Shown here: one piece after another, positions 1 through 9,669 of the stretch
Layout: each line of letters starts with the position of its first letter
Numbering within the stretch: position 1 is the first letter of the stretch
Assembly: GCF_001183605.1 (NCBI RefSeq)
Contig: NZ_LFXJ01000003.1
Location: 1 to 64,000 of the forward strand
From: Lysinibacillus xylanilyticus
Lineage (GTDB): Bacteria; Bacillota; Bacilli; Bacillales_A; Planococcaceae
Direction: 5' to 3'
DNA length: 64,000 nt
The notes under the pieces: model-generated
The model's database searches: none
What the model saw: the letters and a program-made list of their open reading frames with translations, nothing else
Told to the model about the DNA's origin: nothing
Position numbers and translations under genes: made by a program

Positions 1-62
1 TTGATTACGTTTTGCTTGTTCAGTTTTCAAGGTTCATGTCGTTACCGTTTTCTCAACAGCAA
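1..62 (-). other. 5' leader of a probable rRNA transcript
   Basis: Read on the minus strand, this stretch follows promoter P2 and includes the rRNA-leader-like segment CCTTGAAAACTGAACAAG near 15-35. It runs off the left edge of the window. The call rests on similarity to remembered Bacillus rrn leaders and spacers. Confidence 0.5.
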
Positions 63-69
63 CTTTTAT

Positions 70-98
70 ATAATATCATGTCGAAAACTCTATGTCAA
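70..98 (-). promoter_or_regulatory. rRNA operon promoter P2
   Basis: On the minus strand a perfect -35 TTGACA (93-98) is followed after exactly 17 bases by -10 TATTAT (70-75). The downstream leader, read leftward through 1-60, contains TTGAAAACTGAAC, which is typical of Bacillus rRNA leaders and spacers. It therefore probably drives an rrn operon lying left of the window; the rRNA itself is not visible. Confidence 0.7.
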
Positions 99-154
99 CA
101 ACTAATTTCATTTAATTTAATTGTTTTTCAGTAGATGTCTTAGCGACTTGTATA

Positions 155-183
155 ATAATACACGCTTAATCTAATACGGTCAA
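155..183 (-). promoter_or_regulatory. rRNA operon promoter P1
   Basis: The minus strand has TTGACC (178-183), a 17-base spacer and TATTAT (155-160). It lies 85 bp upstream of the P2 promoter and has the same -10 hexamer and spacing. Tandem P1/P2 promoters are usual for rrn operons in Bacillaceae. Confidence 0.6.
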
Positions 184-365
184 CACTTTTTCTAAAAAAA
201 ATTGATAGTTTTTCATTTTGCTGAGAAACTTCCTATTATAATGATCACGAAAAAAATTAAATATTAGACTCACAATCTGAAGTTAATTTAATGTTTTATT
301 GTTATTTAAAATATAACTTTATCATAATCTCTATTAAAAAATTAATTATTTTTCAACTGAAAATA

Positions 366-393
366 AAAAACTCGGTTATTATACCGAGTTTTT
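366..393 (-). terminator. Terminator of the SLC13-type transporter gene
   Basis: The inverted repeat AAACTCGG/CCGAGTTT has an 8-base loop and A/T runs on both sides. It overlaps the stop codon of the transporter gene. The rest of 184-365 is AT-rich with no gene seen. Confidence 0.65.
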
Positions 394-2239
394 AAAACGG
401 GAAGAAAAATGGAATTGCTAGCATCATGACAATAAACATAATAATCTGTAATGGTATTCCAATCTTCACAAAATCCATAAATTTATAACCGCCAGCCGTC
501 ATTACAAGCGCATTTGTCGGGGAAGCAATTGGTGTAACAAACGCCATACTTGCTGCTACAGCAACAGCAATCATAAATGTCGTTGGACTTGCTTCCATTG
601 CAATCGCCGCATTCATAGCAATTGGTGCAAACAAGACAGCAGTCGCCGTATTACTAATAAATTGTCCAAAAATAACTGTTAAAATATATACACCAACTAG
701 TACCCCATATGGTCCATAATCTCCAAGTGCGTTAATAATACCATCGGATAGAATAACCATACCACCTGTTTTCTCCAATGCAGTCGCCATCGGAAGCATC
801 GCAGCTACAAGCACAATACTTTCAAAGTTCATATTGCTGTATGCATCCTCCATATTACGTAAACAGCCTGTTAATATCATTAATACAGCACCAATCATGA
901 CGGAAATAACAGCAGGGAAAATTTCAAATGCCATTAACACAATCATTAAAAGCATAATGACACCAGCAATACCAGCTTTACCCGTTGCTGCCGCGACACT
1001 CGCATGCTCTTTCGGCTGACCGACAACAACGACATCCTGCGTTTCCCTTGCAAGTAATAGAATTTCATCCCATGATCCTTGCACTAAAATGGCATCGCCA
1101 AATTTCAATTTATGCTTCACCATGTCTTGAAGTTTATAGCCGCCTCTACGATTAATGCCGATTATATTAAGATTATATTTTTCTCGGAAGCCCAGGGTGC
1201 TAACAGTCTCGTTAATAAAGCTCGAATTTGGCGTTAATAATACTTCAGCAATACCAAGATGTTTCGATACCAATTCATCCGCTTCTCCTTCGACTAGTTC
1301 CTGCATCTCTAGACTATAATCCGCAGCAAAGCGACGAATATTTTCTTCCTCACCTTGGACATACAATTCATCTTTGGCATGTATCACGCTTGTCGGACCT
1401 GCCATCTCCTGATATGTCATCGGTAAAAAATTAATACCTTCTTGAGATCGGCGGTGAATTTTCATCATACAAAGCATATATTTGGCCGGAAGCTTTAGTT
1501 CTGCTAATGTTGCATCAATAATCGGCGAACCTTCAGGGACAAACACTTTAAACAAATGATTGTTTAAATCATATTGCTTAATAATCTTCTTCGGTGATAG
1601 TTTATAGTCAGCTTTTGTTTGTGTGCGATTTTTTTTATTCGGTAAAAGAATATTGCGCACGAGTACTAAATAGATAATACCGGCAATCATTCCTACAATA
1701 CCGATGGGAGTCACTTCGAAAAATCCTAGTTTATTATAGCCACGGTCTACTAATAACTGACTGACAATTAAATTTGTTGGTGAAGCAATTAATGTCATAA
1801 GCCCCGAAAGACTCGCAACATAAGAAAGTGGTAGCAAGAATTTCGAAGGGCTTTCCTTCATACTAATGGCAATACTAACAACGATCGGCATCATTAAAGC
1901 TACAGTACCTGTATTACTCATAAAGGCACCTACCGTCCCTACAATAATGAGCAGTAACACAAATAATTTTAGCTCACTATCACCAGACCATTTCAACAAC
2001 AATCGTCCTGCCATCCCTGCAAGTCCAGTACGTAAAATTCCTGCACCCACAACAAACAACCCTGCAATCATTAAAACTACAGAGTTCGAAAAGCCAGCAA
2101 GCGCCTCTGTCGGCGTTAAAATATCTGTAATGACGAAGGCAAGAAGCGACACAATCGCAACGAGATCTGCCCGTACTTTATTTGTCACGAATGCAAAAAT
2201 TGTCGCTCCTAAAATAAGAAATGTTAATGTAAGCTGCAC
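392..2239 (-). CDS. SLC13/DASS-family permease with two RCK-C (TrkA-C) domains
   Basis: This is a 615-residue polytopic membrane protein, probably a sodium-coupled anion transporter; the substrate (sulfate, dicarboxylate or other) cannot be read from the sequence. The first block of membrane segments carries SNTGTVALMMPI and ASPTNLIVS, and the second carries SNTATAVLFAPI and ASPTNALV. These paired SNT and SPTN motifs mark the two inverted hairpin repeats of the family. Between them lie two soluble domains of about 85 residues (about 205-300 and 315-400) resembling TrkA-C domains, which usually bind small regulatory ligands. The start is GTG at 2239, preceded by AGAAAGGA. It appears monocistronic, with a terminator overlapping its stop. 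Confidence 0.85.
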   Translation of the reverse strand: MQLTLTFLILGATIFAFVTNKVRADLVAIVSLLAFVITDILTPTEALAGFSNSVVLMIAGLFVVGAGILRTGLAGMAGRLLLKWSGDSELKLFVLLLIIVGTVGAFMSNTGTVALMMPIVVSIAISMKESPSKFLLPLSYVASLSGLMTLIASPTNLIVSQLLVDRGYNKLGFFEVTPIGIVGMIAGIIYLVLVRNILLPNKKNRTQTKADYKLSPKKIIKQYDLNNHLFKVFVPEGSPIIDATLAELKLPAKYMLCMMKIHRRSQEGINFLPMTYQEMAGPTSVIHAKDELYVQGEEENIRRFAADYSLEMQELVEGEADELVSKHLGIAEVLLTPNSSFINETVSTLGFREKYNLNIIGINRRGGYKLQDMVKHKLKFGDAILVQGSWDEILLLARETQDVVVVGQPKEHASVAAATGKAGIAGVIMLLMIVLMAFEIFPAVISVMIGAVLMILTGCLRNMEDAYSNMNFESIVLVAAMLPMATALEKTGGMVILSDGIINALGDYGPYGVLVGVYILTVIFGQFISNTATAVLFAPIAMNAAIAMEASPTTFMIAVAVAASMAFVTPIASPTNALVMTAGGYKFMDFVKIGIPLQIIMFIVMMLAIPFFFPF

Positions 2240-2472
2240 TTCTAAGAATTCCTTTCTAACATTAAATATTGTGCTAGGTAATACGCAAAACCTTTTGTAA
2301 TTGTAGCACCTTGCACTTTTGCTATATCACTTTGTTTTATTATATCTTACCCAAAACGATATATGAGAGAGTTCACCATCTTTTCAAAATAAAAGATTCA
2401 TTGCTTTTGCCTATAATCTGAGATGTGCGGTATTAAACCGCATTCTACTATCATGTATCGGCCTTACCCAGA

Positions 2473-3090
2473 TTATTTTTGATAAAGATTATGTTCTTTA
2501 ATATAGTCATAACAAGCGGAAGGCAATAGATATTTTGGTTCACCGCCCATTGCGAATTCTTCTCGAATATAGGTAGAGCTAATTTCCATCGCCAAACCTT
2601 TGTCAATCAAATGAAATCTTCCATCATCATGATTCCTCAAAATTGGAGAACGACTAATTGTTGATAACATATCAATTCCATGCCTTGCCATTACAATAAA
2701 TTTGTTCTCATCTACTAACGCTTCTCCGTTTTTCCATAATCCTGCGCCAATATCAACTAATAAATCGGCTCCCATAATAAAATGAATGTCATCATTCGGG
2801 TTTTGTTCTCTAAAATATTTCATCGTATCATATGTGTAAATGTTCCAGCCTTCTTGCTCCATTTCATATGAATTTGCAATAAAACGCTCATCCTTAGCAA
2901 TAGCCAGCTGTAACATATTCCATCGATGCGTATTTTCAGTTTTTATCTCCTTGTCCTTTCGTTTATTTGAACAAGGTAAAAAAATTACTTTATCTAATTT
3001 GCAACGATGTGCGACTGTGCTCGCGGTCCAAAGATGAACATTTGTGATTGGATCAAAGGATGATCCGTAAATCCCTATTTTCGCCATCAT
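2473..3090 (-). CDS. nadD: NadD-like nicotinate-nucleotide adenylyltransferase
   Basis: A 205-residue nucleotidyltransferase expected to convert nicotinate mononucleotide and ATP to deamido-NAD. The N-terminus IGIYGSSFDPITNVH matches the GxFDPxTxxH nucleotide-binding loop, and ISSTYIR near residue 175 is the family's second signature. Two ATGs open the frame; GGAGGG lies 4 and 7 bases before them, so either could be used. Just upstream on the same strand is the frameshifted tail of a nicotinate phosphoribosyltransferase gene, so the pair once formed an NAD-salvage unit. It may be a second nadD paralog, because the main gene usually sits with yqeK/yqeH-type neighbours, which are absent here. 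Confidence 0.8.
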   Translation of the reverse strand: MMAKIGIYGSSFDPITNVHLWTASTVAHRCKLDKVIFLPCSNKRKDKEIKTENTHRWNMLQLAIAKDERFIANSYEMEQEGWNIYTYDTMKYFREQNPNDDIHFIMGADLLVDIGAGLWKNGEALVDENKFIVMARHGIDMLSTISRSPILRNHDDGRFHLIDKGLAMEISSTYIREEFAMGGEPKYLLPSACYDYIKEHNLYQK

Positions 3091-3114
3091 CTATCCCTCC
3101 ATTTCCATCCCCTA

Positions 3115-3470
3115 TTAATTTCCCCTACTCATCATCTTCTCGACTTTTTCTTTAATTTCTTTAATTTCTTTAATTCTTGTCATTTTGTTATCCCAGCACG
3201 CTTGGCTTAAATCGATGGGATACTTTTCTGGATTCATTGTTCATTTATACTCACTCCATAGTAGATGTAAATTCTCTTCTACATATACTTGGATTTCTTT
3301 AAATCTTGGTTCTTTGTAAAGAATAGACCCATTTATACAATGTCTTGATGTAATTCTTTTGCTGTGAAATCCGTCATAAATTTACTGATATAAGTATAAA
3401 CAAGGCTAAACATTTTCAAGCGCGCTTCCTCATACGGGTTTACATAGTAAACGCAATATAATCCCTTCAA
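3115..3470 (-). pseudogene. Frameshifted C-terminal remnant of nicotinate phosphoribosyltransferase (pncB)
   Basis: Three short minus-strand reading stretches in successive frames join into one family-like tail: VNPYEEARLKMFSLVYTYIS, then INGSILYKEPRFKEIQVYVE, then NPEKYPIDLSQACWDNK. The last resembles the NPxxYPVDLS end of Firmicute NAPRTases. The frame breaks lie near 3340 and 3240, and no N-terminal part remains. A 40-codon open frame (3115-3237) could still be translated, but it has no well-placed ribosome site. The identification is from memory of the family, supported by the adjacent nadD. Confidence 0.55.
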
Positions 3471-3474
3471 TTAA

Positions 3475-3514
3475 AAAGGCATAAACAAAGCATCTCTGCC
3501 TTATTTATGCCTTT
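3475..3514 (-). terminator. Terminator of the hut operon
   Basis: The 11-base arms AAAGGCATAAA (3475-3485) and TTTATGCCTTT (3504-3514) pair perfectly. On the minus strand the hairpin is followed by a T run. It lies just past the hutI stop codon. Confidence 0.75.
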
Positions 3515-3522
3515 CGTATTAT

Positions 3523-4809
3523 TTAATTCACTAGTTGGTTTTTCAAAAGAATACCATCCTGTACGACAACTCGACCATTTTTAATTACAGTATTCGTATG
3601 ATTCATGCCATAGAAATATTGTAACTGCTTGTAATTGGCAACATCCAATATAATGACGTCGGCTTGTTTACCCGCTTCAAGAGAGCCAATTTGATGTCCA
3701 CGGTTAAGTGCATATGCTGCATTAATTGTTGTCGCAGTTAACACTTCCTCTAATGTCATACCCATATGCATACAAGCTAAATTCATGATAAACGGCAGAC
3801 TCAACGTTGGGGATGAACCCGGGTTAAAATCAGTTGATATAGCTACAGGTACCCCTTCATCAATCATTAGGCGTCCCCTTGCAAATGGTGCACGTAAGAA
3901 GAATGCTGTTCCAGGTAGCAACACCGCAATCGTGCCAGTTTCAGCCATTTTTTGTATACCCTCATCAGAAGCAACTAATAAATGCTCCGCTGAAATTGCC
4001 CCTACTTCCGCAGCAAGCTCCGCTCCCTTATAAGGCTCAATTTCATCTGCATGAATTTTCGGTGTTAACCCTAACGCTTTCCCGGCCTCTAAAATGCGTC
4101 GTGATTGTTCTGGCGTAAATACACCCTTTTCACAAAATACATCATTGAATTCAGCAAGGTTTTGCTCAGCTACTTTCGGCAGCATGTCATGAATGACTAC
4201 ATCGACAAATTCATCCTCGCGTCCCTTATAGTCACGCGGCACCGCATGCGCCCCCATAAAGGTACTAACGACATCGATGTCATGTGTAGCTTGTAATTCC
4301 TTAGCTACCTCAAGCTGTTTCTTTTCAGTTTCCCAATCTAAACCATAGCCTGATTTTGCTTCAACCGTTGTGACACCATGCTTTAAAAACACATCTAAAT
4401 GACTCATAGTTTTTCTATATAAATCATCAAAGCTAGTTTCTCGCGTCCACTTTGTCGTGGCATGAATACCACCACCCGCATTCATAATTGCCATGTATGT
4501 GGCACCATTGAGTCGCATATTAAACTCCTGCTCACGTGTGCCTCCATGAACTAGATGTGTATGACAATCGACGAGACCCGGCATAACAATCTTACCTGAG
4601 GCGTCAATAACCTCAGCCGCCTTTACAAGATCAGGAAAATCCGCTTCTAGCTGCGCAATTGAACCAACTGCTATAATGCTATTTCCCTCCATTAAAACAC
4701 AGCCGTTTTCCACTACTGCAATGTCACGCATTTGTTCCTTTGTACGAGGACCTTGTGCGACACTTTTTAACGTAATCACTTCATTGGCGTTTTTGATTAA
4801 AATTGTCAC
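3523..4809 (-). CDS. hutI: Imidazolonepropionase
   Basis: A 428-residue cytoplasmic amidohydrolase that opens 4-imidazolone-5-propanoate to N-formimidoyl-L-glutamate, the third step of histidine degradation. The metal-binding HxH is in [13 protein letters not shown] (H83, H85), and the chain shows the composite N- and C-terminal beta domains of the amidohydrolase superfamily (closing segment [14 protein letters not shown]). Its length is normal for the family. The ATG overlaps the hutU stop by four bases (ATGA), indicating translational coupling. It is the last gene of the hut cluster and is followed by a strong terminator. Confidence 0.95.
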   Translation of the reverse strand: MTILIKNANEVITLKSVAQGPRTKEQMRDIAVVENGCVLMEGNSIIAVGSIAQLEADFPDLVKAAEVIDASGKIVMPGLVDCHTHLVHGGTREQEFNMRLNGATYMAIMNAGGGIHATTKWTRETSFDDLYRKTMSHLDVFLKHGVTTVEAKSGYGLDWETEKKQLEVAKELQATHDIDVVSTFMGAHAVPRDYKGREDEFVDVVIHDMLPKVAEQNLAEFNDVFCEKGVFTPEQSRRILEAGKALGLTPKIHADEIEPYKGAELAAEVGAISAEHLLVASDEGIQKMAETGTIAVLLPGTAFFLRAPFARGRLMIDEGVPVAISTDFNPGSSPTLSLPFIMNLACMHMGMTLEEVLTATTINAAYALNRGHQIGSLEAGKQADVIILDVANYKQLQYFYGMNHTNTVIKNGRVVVQDGILLKNQLVN

Positions 4810-6476
4810 TTCGCATCATCCTTTAGCATTGGTATACGCACACCTTTGTTCTTTGCTGTATTAATGGCAATTTCATAGCCAGCATCTGCGTGACGCACAA
4901 CTCCCATTCCTGGATCAGAGATTAACACTCGCGCAATCTTCTCAGCAGCTAACTCAGAACCATCCGCTACTAACACTTGGCCAGCATGTTGCGAATAACC
5001 CATTCCTACACCACCACCGTGATGCACACTTACCCAGCTAGCACCACTTGCTGTATTAACAAGTGCATTTAGAATTGGCCAATCTGATACTGCATCAGAG
5101 CCATCAAGCATACCCTCTGTTTCACGATTTGGTGATGCAACTGAGCCTGAGTCTAGATGATCACGACCAAAGACAATCGGTCCTGATAACTCACCATTGG
5201 CAACCATTTCATTAACCTTCAATGCAAAACGATGACGATCACCATAGCCTAACCAGCAAATTCGTGCCGGTAACCCTTGCCATTTCACCATTTTTTGCGC
5301 CATATCAATCCAATTCACAAGACCTTTATCTTCAGCAAACATTTCTTTGGCAAGTGCATCTGTTTTATAAATGTCCTCAGGGTCACCTGAAAGTGCGGCC
5401 CAACGGAACGGCCCTTTCCCCTCACAGAATAAAGGACGAATATACGCTGGAACAAAACCAGGGAAATCAAAGGCATTTGTTACACCCATTTCTTTGGCAT
5501 AAGCACGAATATTATTACCGTAATCAAATACTTCCGCACCTGCTTGTTGGAATTCAAGCATTGTACGAACATGCTCAGCCATCGTCTCTTTCGCTCTTCG
5601 CTCATACGTTTTTACATCACTTTTACGCAGTTCAAGTGCTTCCTCAAACGTCATACCATTTGGAACATAACCATTTATCGGATCATGGGCAGATGTTTGG
5701 TCAGTTACAAAATCAGGAATGATTCCACGGTTCAATAACTCACTATTAACGTCTGCACAGTTACCAACAAGACCAATTGACGCAGGCTCTTTTTCGTCAC
5801 GTAGTTTATTGACTAATTCAATAGCTTCATCTACCGTTTCCACAAGATAGTCGCAGTAGCCTTCTTTTATTTTACGTTCAATTCGAGCACGCTCTACTTC
5901 GACTACTAAAATGACAGCGCCAGCCATTTTTCCAGCTAAAGGCTGTGCACCGCTCATGCCACCCATACCACCTGTAAGGATGAATTTGCCTCGTAGATCT
6001 GCTGTGCCAAATACTTTTTTACCTGCCTCTATGAATGATAAGTATGTTCCTTGTAAAATCCCTTGTGCACCAATATAAATCCAGCTACCAGCCGTCATTT
6101 GACCGTACATCATTAAATCGCGGTCCTCTAGCTCATAAAAATGCTCCCAATTTGCCCATGCTGGCACTAAATTAGAATTCGCAATTAATACACGTGGTGC
6201 ATGTTCATGCGTACGGAATACAGCTACCGGCTTTCCTGATTGAATAAGAAGTGTCTCATCATTCTCTAATTCTTTTAACGACGCAATAATTTGCTCATAG
6301 CTTTCCCAATTACGCGCCGCTTTACCAATCCCACCATAGACAATTAGCTCCTCTGGATTTTCTGCTACTTCAGGATCTAGATTGTTCATTAACATACGCA
6401 TTGCAGCTTCTTGTGTCCAACCTTTACATGTTAATTCATTCCCACGTGGTGCACGAATATTTGTTTTAACTACCAT
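4806..6476 (-). CDS. hutU: Urocanate hydratase
   Basis: A 556-residue NAD-dependent enzyme converting urocanate to 4-imidazolone-5-propanoate, the second step of histidine breakdown. Glycine-rich [12 protein letters not shown] and the conserved [14 protein letters not shown] segment fit the family, and the length is standard. The start is the ATG at 6476 (MVVKTN), with AAAGGAG eight bases upstream. An upstream GTG in the same frame falls too close to that site to be used. It is overlapped by hutI downstream and lies 15 bases after the stop of the YjiH-type gene, so the genes are probably co-transcribed. Confidence 0.95.
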   Translation of the reverse strand: MVVKTNIRAPRGNELTCKGWTQEAAMRMLMNNLDPEVAENPEELIVYGGIGKAARNWESYEQIIASLKELENDETLLIQSGKPVAVFRTHEHAPRVLIANSNLVPAWANWEHFYELEDRDLMMYGQMTAGSWIYIGAQGILQGTYLSFIEAGKKVFGTADLRGKFILTGGMGGMSGAQPLAGKMAGAVILVVEVERARIERKIKEGYCDYLVETVDEAIELVNKLRDEKEPASIGLVGNCADVNSELLNRGIIPDFVTDQTSAHDPINGYVPNGMTFEEALELRKSDVKTYERRAKETMAEHVRTMLEFQQAGAEVFDYGNNIRAYAKEMGVTNAFDFPGFVPAYIRPLFCEGKGPFRWAALSGDPEDIYKTDALAKEMFAEDKGLVNWIDMAQKMVKWQGLPARICWLGYGDRHRFALKVNEMVANGELSGPIVFGRDHLDSGSVASPNRETEGMLDGSDAVSDWPILNALVNTASGASWVSVHHGGGVGMGYSQHAGQVLVADGSELAAEKIARVLISDPGMGVVRHADAGYEIAINTAKNKGVRIPMLKDDAK

Positions 6477-6491
6477 TAAAAACACGCTCCT

Positions 6492-7787
6492 TTAAAATAG
6501 TAAAAATGCTATTGGTGTTACGATGATTAAAGTTAATACGACACGCTCAAACCAAATGAGTAAAATTTGGCGCAATGTCAATGGAATTTCAGATGATAAA
6601 ATAAGTGGAATAACGGCCGAAAAGAACAAAACTGCCGATATTGAAACGACTGCCACAATAAATTTCGTCACGAGTGTTGCTTGTGTGACTACAAGTGCTG
6701 GTAAAAATACTTCTGCTAACGATAATGACAGCGCTTTCGCTGCTAAGTATGGTTCTGGAATCTGTAACACATATGTGAATGGTACAAAAATATATGCAAG
6801 CCAATCAAAAATTGGCGTATATGTTGCAAGTACAAGCCCTAGCAGACCGATTGATAGAATCGATGGAATAACTCCCATCGCCATAATGAAGCCATCCTTT
6901 AAATTCGTCCATAAAACTTTAGATAAAGGTGGATTTTGCTCAACTGCATCCATCGCTTGACGCCACGCTTCTTTAAAACGGTCCTTCTTCACAATCTTTT
7001 CTGGCATCGGCGTTGCGCCCTTGTAGTAGTCATCCTTCATTGAACGAAGTGGATAAATACGCGCTGTTAACGCAGTGACCACGAATGTTACAACGAGCGA
7101 AACCCAGAAAAATGCATTCCAATGCTGCATAATATCTAGCGTACTCGCAATAACAACCATAAACGTTGCGGATACAGTCGAGAAACCTGTTGCAATAATC
7201 GCGGCTTCCTTTGCTGTGTAGCGACCTTCCATATAAACACGGTTTGTTAAAAGTAAGCCAACCGAATAACTGCCGACAAATGAGGCAACTGCATCCACTG
7301 CTGAACGTCCCGGTGTTTTGAAAATAGGCTTCATAAACGGCTGTGTTAAAACACCGATATATTCAAGTAATCCATAGCTTACTAAAAGTGCTAAAAACAA
7401 AGACCCGATTGGAATTAGTATTCCCACTGGCTTAACAAGCTTTTCCAGTAAATACGGGCCAATACTTTCATCCGCTAACCATGCAGGTGCTAAATTGAAA
7501 ATTAACAAAATCCCCGCAATCATACCGCCCACTTTAAAGATGGACATCACAATATTGACTATCGACTTATTCCATTTCTTAGTTATGAAAGGATGAATCG
7601 CTCCACCTACAAGCATTACGAGTACATACGCAGTTACAAGCAGCGGTGCTTCGGCTCGAATAAAATTCACGATGTGATCAATTAAAATTGTATTCTTGCC
7701 CTGCCAGTCAAACGATACAAAAAAGCTGAATATTCCGACTAAACTACAGACAAACATCTTAATAGCTGAGGAGACTCGAAATTGCAA
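6492..7787 (-). CDS. YjiH-family (nucleoside-recognition/gate domain) membrane protein
   Basis: A 431-residue integral membrane protein with about ten hydrophobic segments. The overall pattern and the repeated gate-like segments (FVGSYSVGLLLTNRVYMEGR and the later ALVVTQ region) suggest the YjiH/nucleoside-recognition group. It sits between hutH and hutU, where other bacilli carry histidine or urocanate permeases (hutM), so a role in substrate uptake is inferred from position only. The start is TTG at 7787 with GGAG six bases upstream. Transport of histidine, urocanate or an ion are all possible. Confidence 0.7.
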   Translation of the reverse strand: MQFRVSSAIKMFVCSLVGIFSFFVSFDWQGKNTILIDHIVNFIRAEAPLLVTAYVLVMLVGGAIHPFITKKWNKSIVNIVMSIFKVGGMIAGILLIFNLAPAWLADESIGPYLLEKLVKPVGILIPIGSLFLALLVSYGLLEYIGVLTQPFMKPIFKTPGRSAVDAVASFVGSYSVGLLLTNRVYMEGRYTAKEAAIIATGFSTVSATFMVVIASTLDIMQHWNAFFWVSLVVTFVVTALTARIYPLRSMKDDYYKGATPMPEKIVKKDRFKEAWRQAMDAVEQNPPLSKVLWTNLKDGFIMAMGVIPSILSIGLLGLVLATYTPIFDWLAYIFVPFTYVLQIPEPYLAAKALSLSLAEVFLPALVVTQATLVTKFIVAVVSISAVLFFSAVIPLILSSEIPLTLRQILLIWFERVVLTLIIVTPIAFLLF

Positions 7788-7921
7788 GTCTCGCTCCAGC
7801 TCTCTTTGATGAAATTCTATATCAATCCCTCCGATGCAAGTACTTTTGAAAGAAATTACTAGGTCATCCAGACAACCTGAAGGATATATTGGATTTTCTT
7901 TAGGAAGTTATCACCTAAGGT

Positions 7922-9436
7922 TTACACATACTCATTCAATAGAACATCACTCGTTAGTAAATACTGTGCAAGCGCTTCAATTTCATCGCCGATTGGTTGA
8001 TCCGCTAACAACGGTGGACAAAATTCACGCACTTTTTCTAAAAACTTTCGTGTCATTGGAGATAACTGCTCTTCTGCCTTATCTAAATGGATAGCCTGCG
8101 ATGCACAAATCATTTCTATCGCAATGACAAGTGCAGCATTGTGTACAATTTGACGTACTTGGCGGGCTGATGTTGTACCCATGCTTACATGATCCTCTTG
8201 GTTACCTGAAGTCGGTATAGAATCCACACTTGAAGGATGTGCTAATACTTTGTTTTCAGATACGATAGAGGCTGCTGTATATTGAGCAATCATCAGTCCA
8301 CATTCAAGACCAGGATTTGTCGCTAAAAATGGTGGCAAACCTTCATTAAGCTGTGGATTAACCATGCGTTCTGTACGTCGCTCAGAAATATTAGCCCACT
8401 CACTTACACCGACTTTTAAAAAGTCCATTGCTAATGCAATTGGTTGGCCGTGGAAATGCCCACCAGACAATACTTCTCCACTTTCTAAAACAATTGGATT
8501 ATCTGTCGTTGCATTCATTTCAGTTTGCACACGGTCCTGGGCATAGAAAAAGGACTGCCATGAAGCACCATGCACTTGCGGAATGCAACGTAGTGAATAG
8601 GCATCCTGCATGCGGATTTCACCTTGCTTTGTCACACGTTTACTTCCATCAAGCCACTTACGGATTCTCCCTCCAACAAGCTCTAATTCCGGGTGTGGTC
8701 TAACTGCCAATAGCGCTGGATCAAATGCGGAAGTAATACCCTTCAGTGCCTCAAGCGTTAAACTTGCTGCCATATCTGCCGCTAGCCCAATACGCTCTGC
8801 CTCGTTCACTGTTAAAACCCCGATACCCGTCATTGCTTGTGTACCATTTACAAGCGCTAGCCCTTCTTTAGCTTGTAATCGGACAGGCGTTAGCCCAGCT
8901 TGCTGTAACGCCGCACTGCCGCTCAAAACCTCTCCATTAAACTCCGCCTTACCCTCGCCTACTAGCACTAAAGCCAAATGTGATAACGGCGCTAAATCTC
9001 CACTTGCTCCAACTGAACCTTGAGAAGGTACAATCGGATGCACTCCATTATTAATAAATTCCAATAGCAGCTGCACTGTTTCCAGACGAATTCCTGAAAA
9101 ACCTCGTGCTAAAGCATTGGCACGTAAAATCATCATGGCGCGTACAACATCTGTCGGGAACGGTACACCAACACCTGTTGCATCTGAACGCAATAAATTC
9201 AACTGTAAAAGTTCAATGTCTTCCTCTTCAATCTTTATATTACTAAGCTTTCCAAAGCCTGTATTCACACCATATATCGTTTGCCCCTCAGCTAAACGCT
9301 TTTCAATTCGCTCTCTACTTAAACGTATACGCTCCACACTGTCTAGAGAAAGCGCTACCGTAGCACTACCGTCTACAATTTCCCCTATTTGCTGTCTTGT
9401 TAATGTCTTGCCATCAAGTTCGATAATAGACTTCAT
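7922..9436 (-). CDS. hutH: Histidine ammonia-lyase
   Basis: A 504-residue enzyme that deaminates L-histidine to trans-urocanate, the first step of the hut pathway. The Ala144-Ser145-Gly146 triplet in GSVGASGDLAPLSH forms the MIO electrophile, and TNFGKLS-type (GVNTGFGKLS) and QVHGASWQ segments are further family marks. Its length is typical. The ATG at 9436 follows AGGGGGATG. It is the first gene of the minus-strand hut cluster; 134 bases separate it from the next gene. The 233-base divergent region upstream faces a receiver/AraC regulator that is a likely controller. No hutP gene is present. Confidence 0.95.
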   Translation of the reverse strand: MKSIIELDGKTLTRQQIGEIVDGSATVALSLDSVERIRLSRERIEKRLAEGQTIYGVNTGFGKLSNIKIEEEDIELLQLNLLRSDATGVGVPFPTDVVRAMMILRANALARGFSGIRLETVQLLLEFINNGVHPIVPSQGSVGASGDLAPLSHLALVLVGEGKAEFNGEVLSGSAALQQAGLTPVRLQAKEGLALVNGTQAMTGIGVLTVNEAERIGLAADMAASLTLEALKGITSAFDPALLAVRPHPELELVGGRIRKWLDGSKRVTKQGEIRMQDAYSLRCIPQVHGASWQSFFYAQDRVQTEMNATTDNPIVLESGEVLSGGHFHGQPIALAMDFLKVGVSEWANISERRTERMVNPQLNEGLPPFLATNPGLECGLMIAQYTAASIVSENKVLAHPSSVDSIPTSGNQEDHVSMGTTSARQVRQIVHNAALVIAIEMICASQAIHLDKAEEQLSPMTRKFLEKVREFCPPLLADQPIGDEIEALAQYLLTSDVLLNEYV

Positions 9437-9669
9437 AATAATGACATCCCCCTGTTTCCTTAGCGCTATGTAAAAATGTTTTTAATCAATTTCGCTATCG
9501 CTACAAAAGTTAAATAACAAATTACACTAACTACATTGTACTAACTACCTTTTTCAGAAAATAGGGAATTTTAAAAGAGAAAACATGAATTATTTCAGAA
9601 TTTTTGTTATTTTAATAATATAATAGTACTTTTATACGAAACTAGATAATTTTAAGGAGGTTTACAGTT

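Noticed and set aside
9437-9669. Catabolite-repression (cre) site in the hutH/regulator intergenic region
   Set aside because: No sequence close to the cre palindrome was found on either strand.
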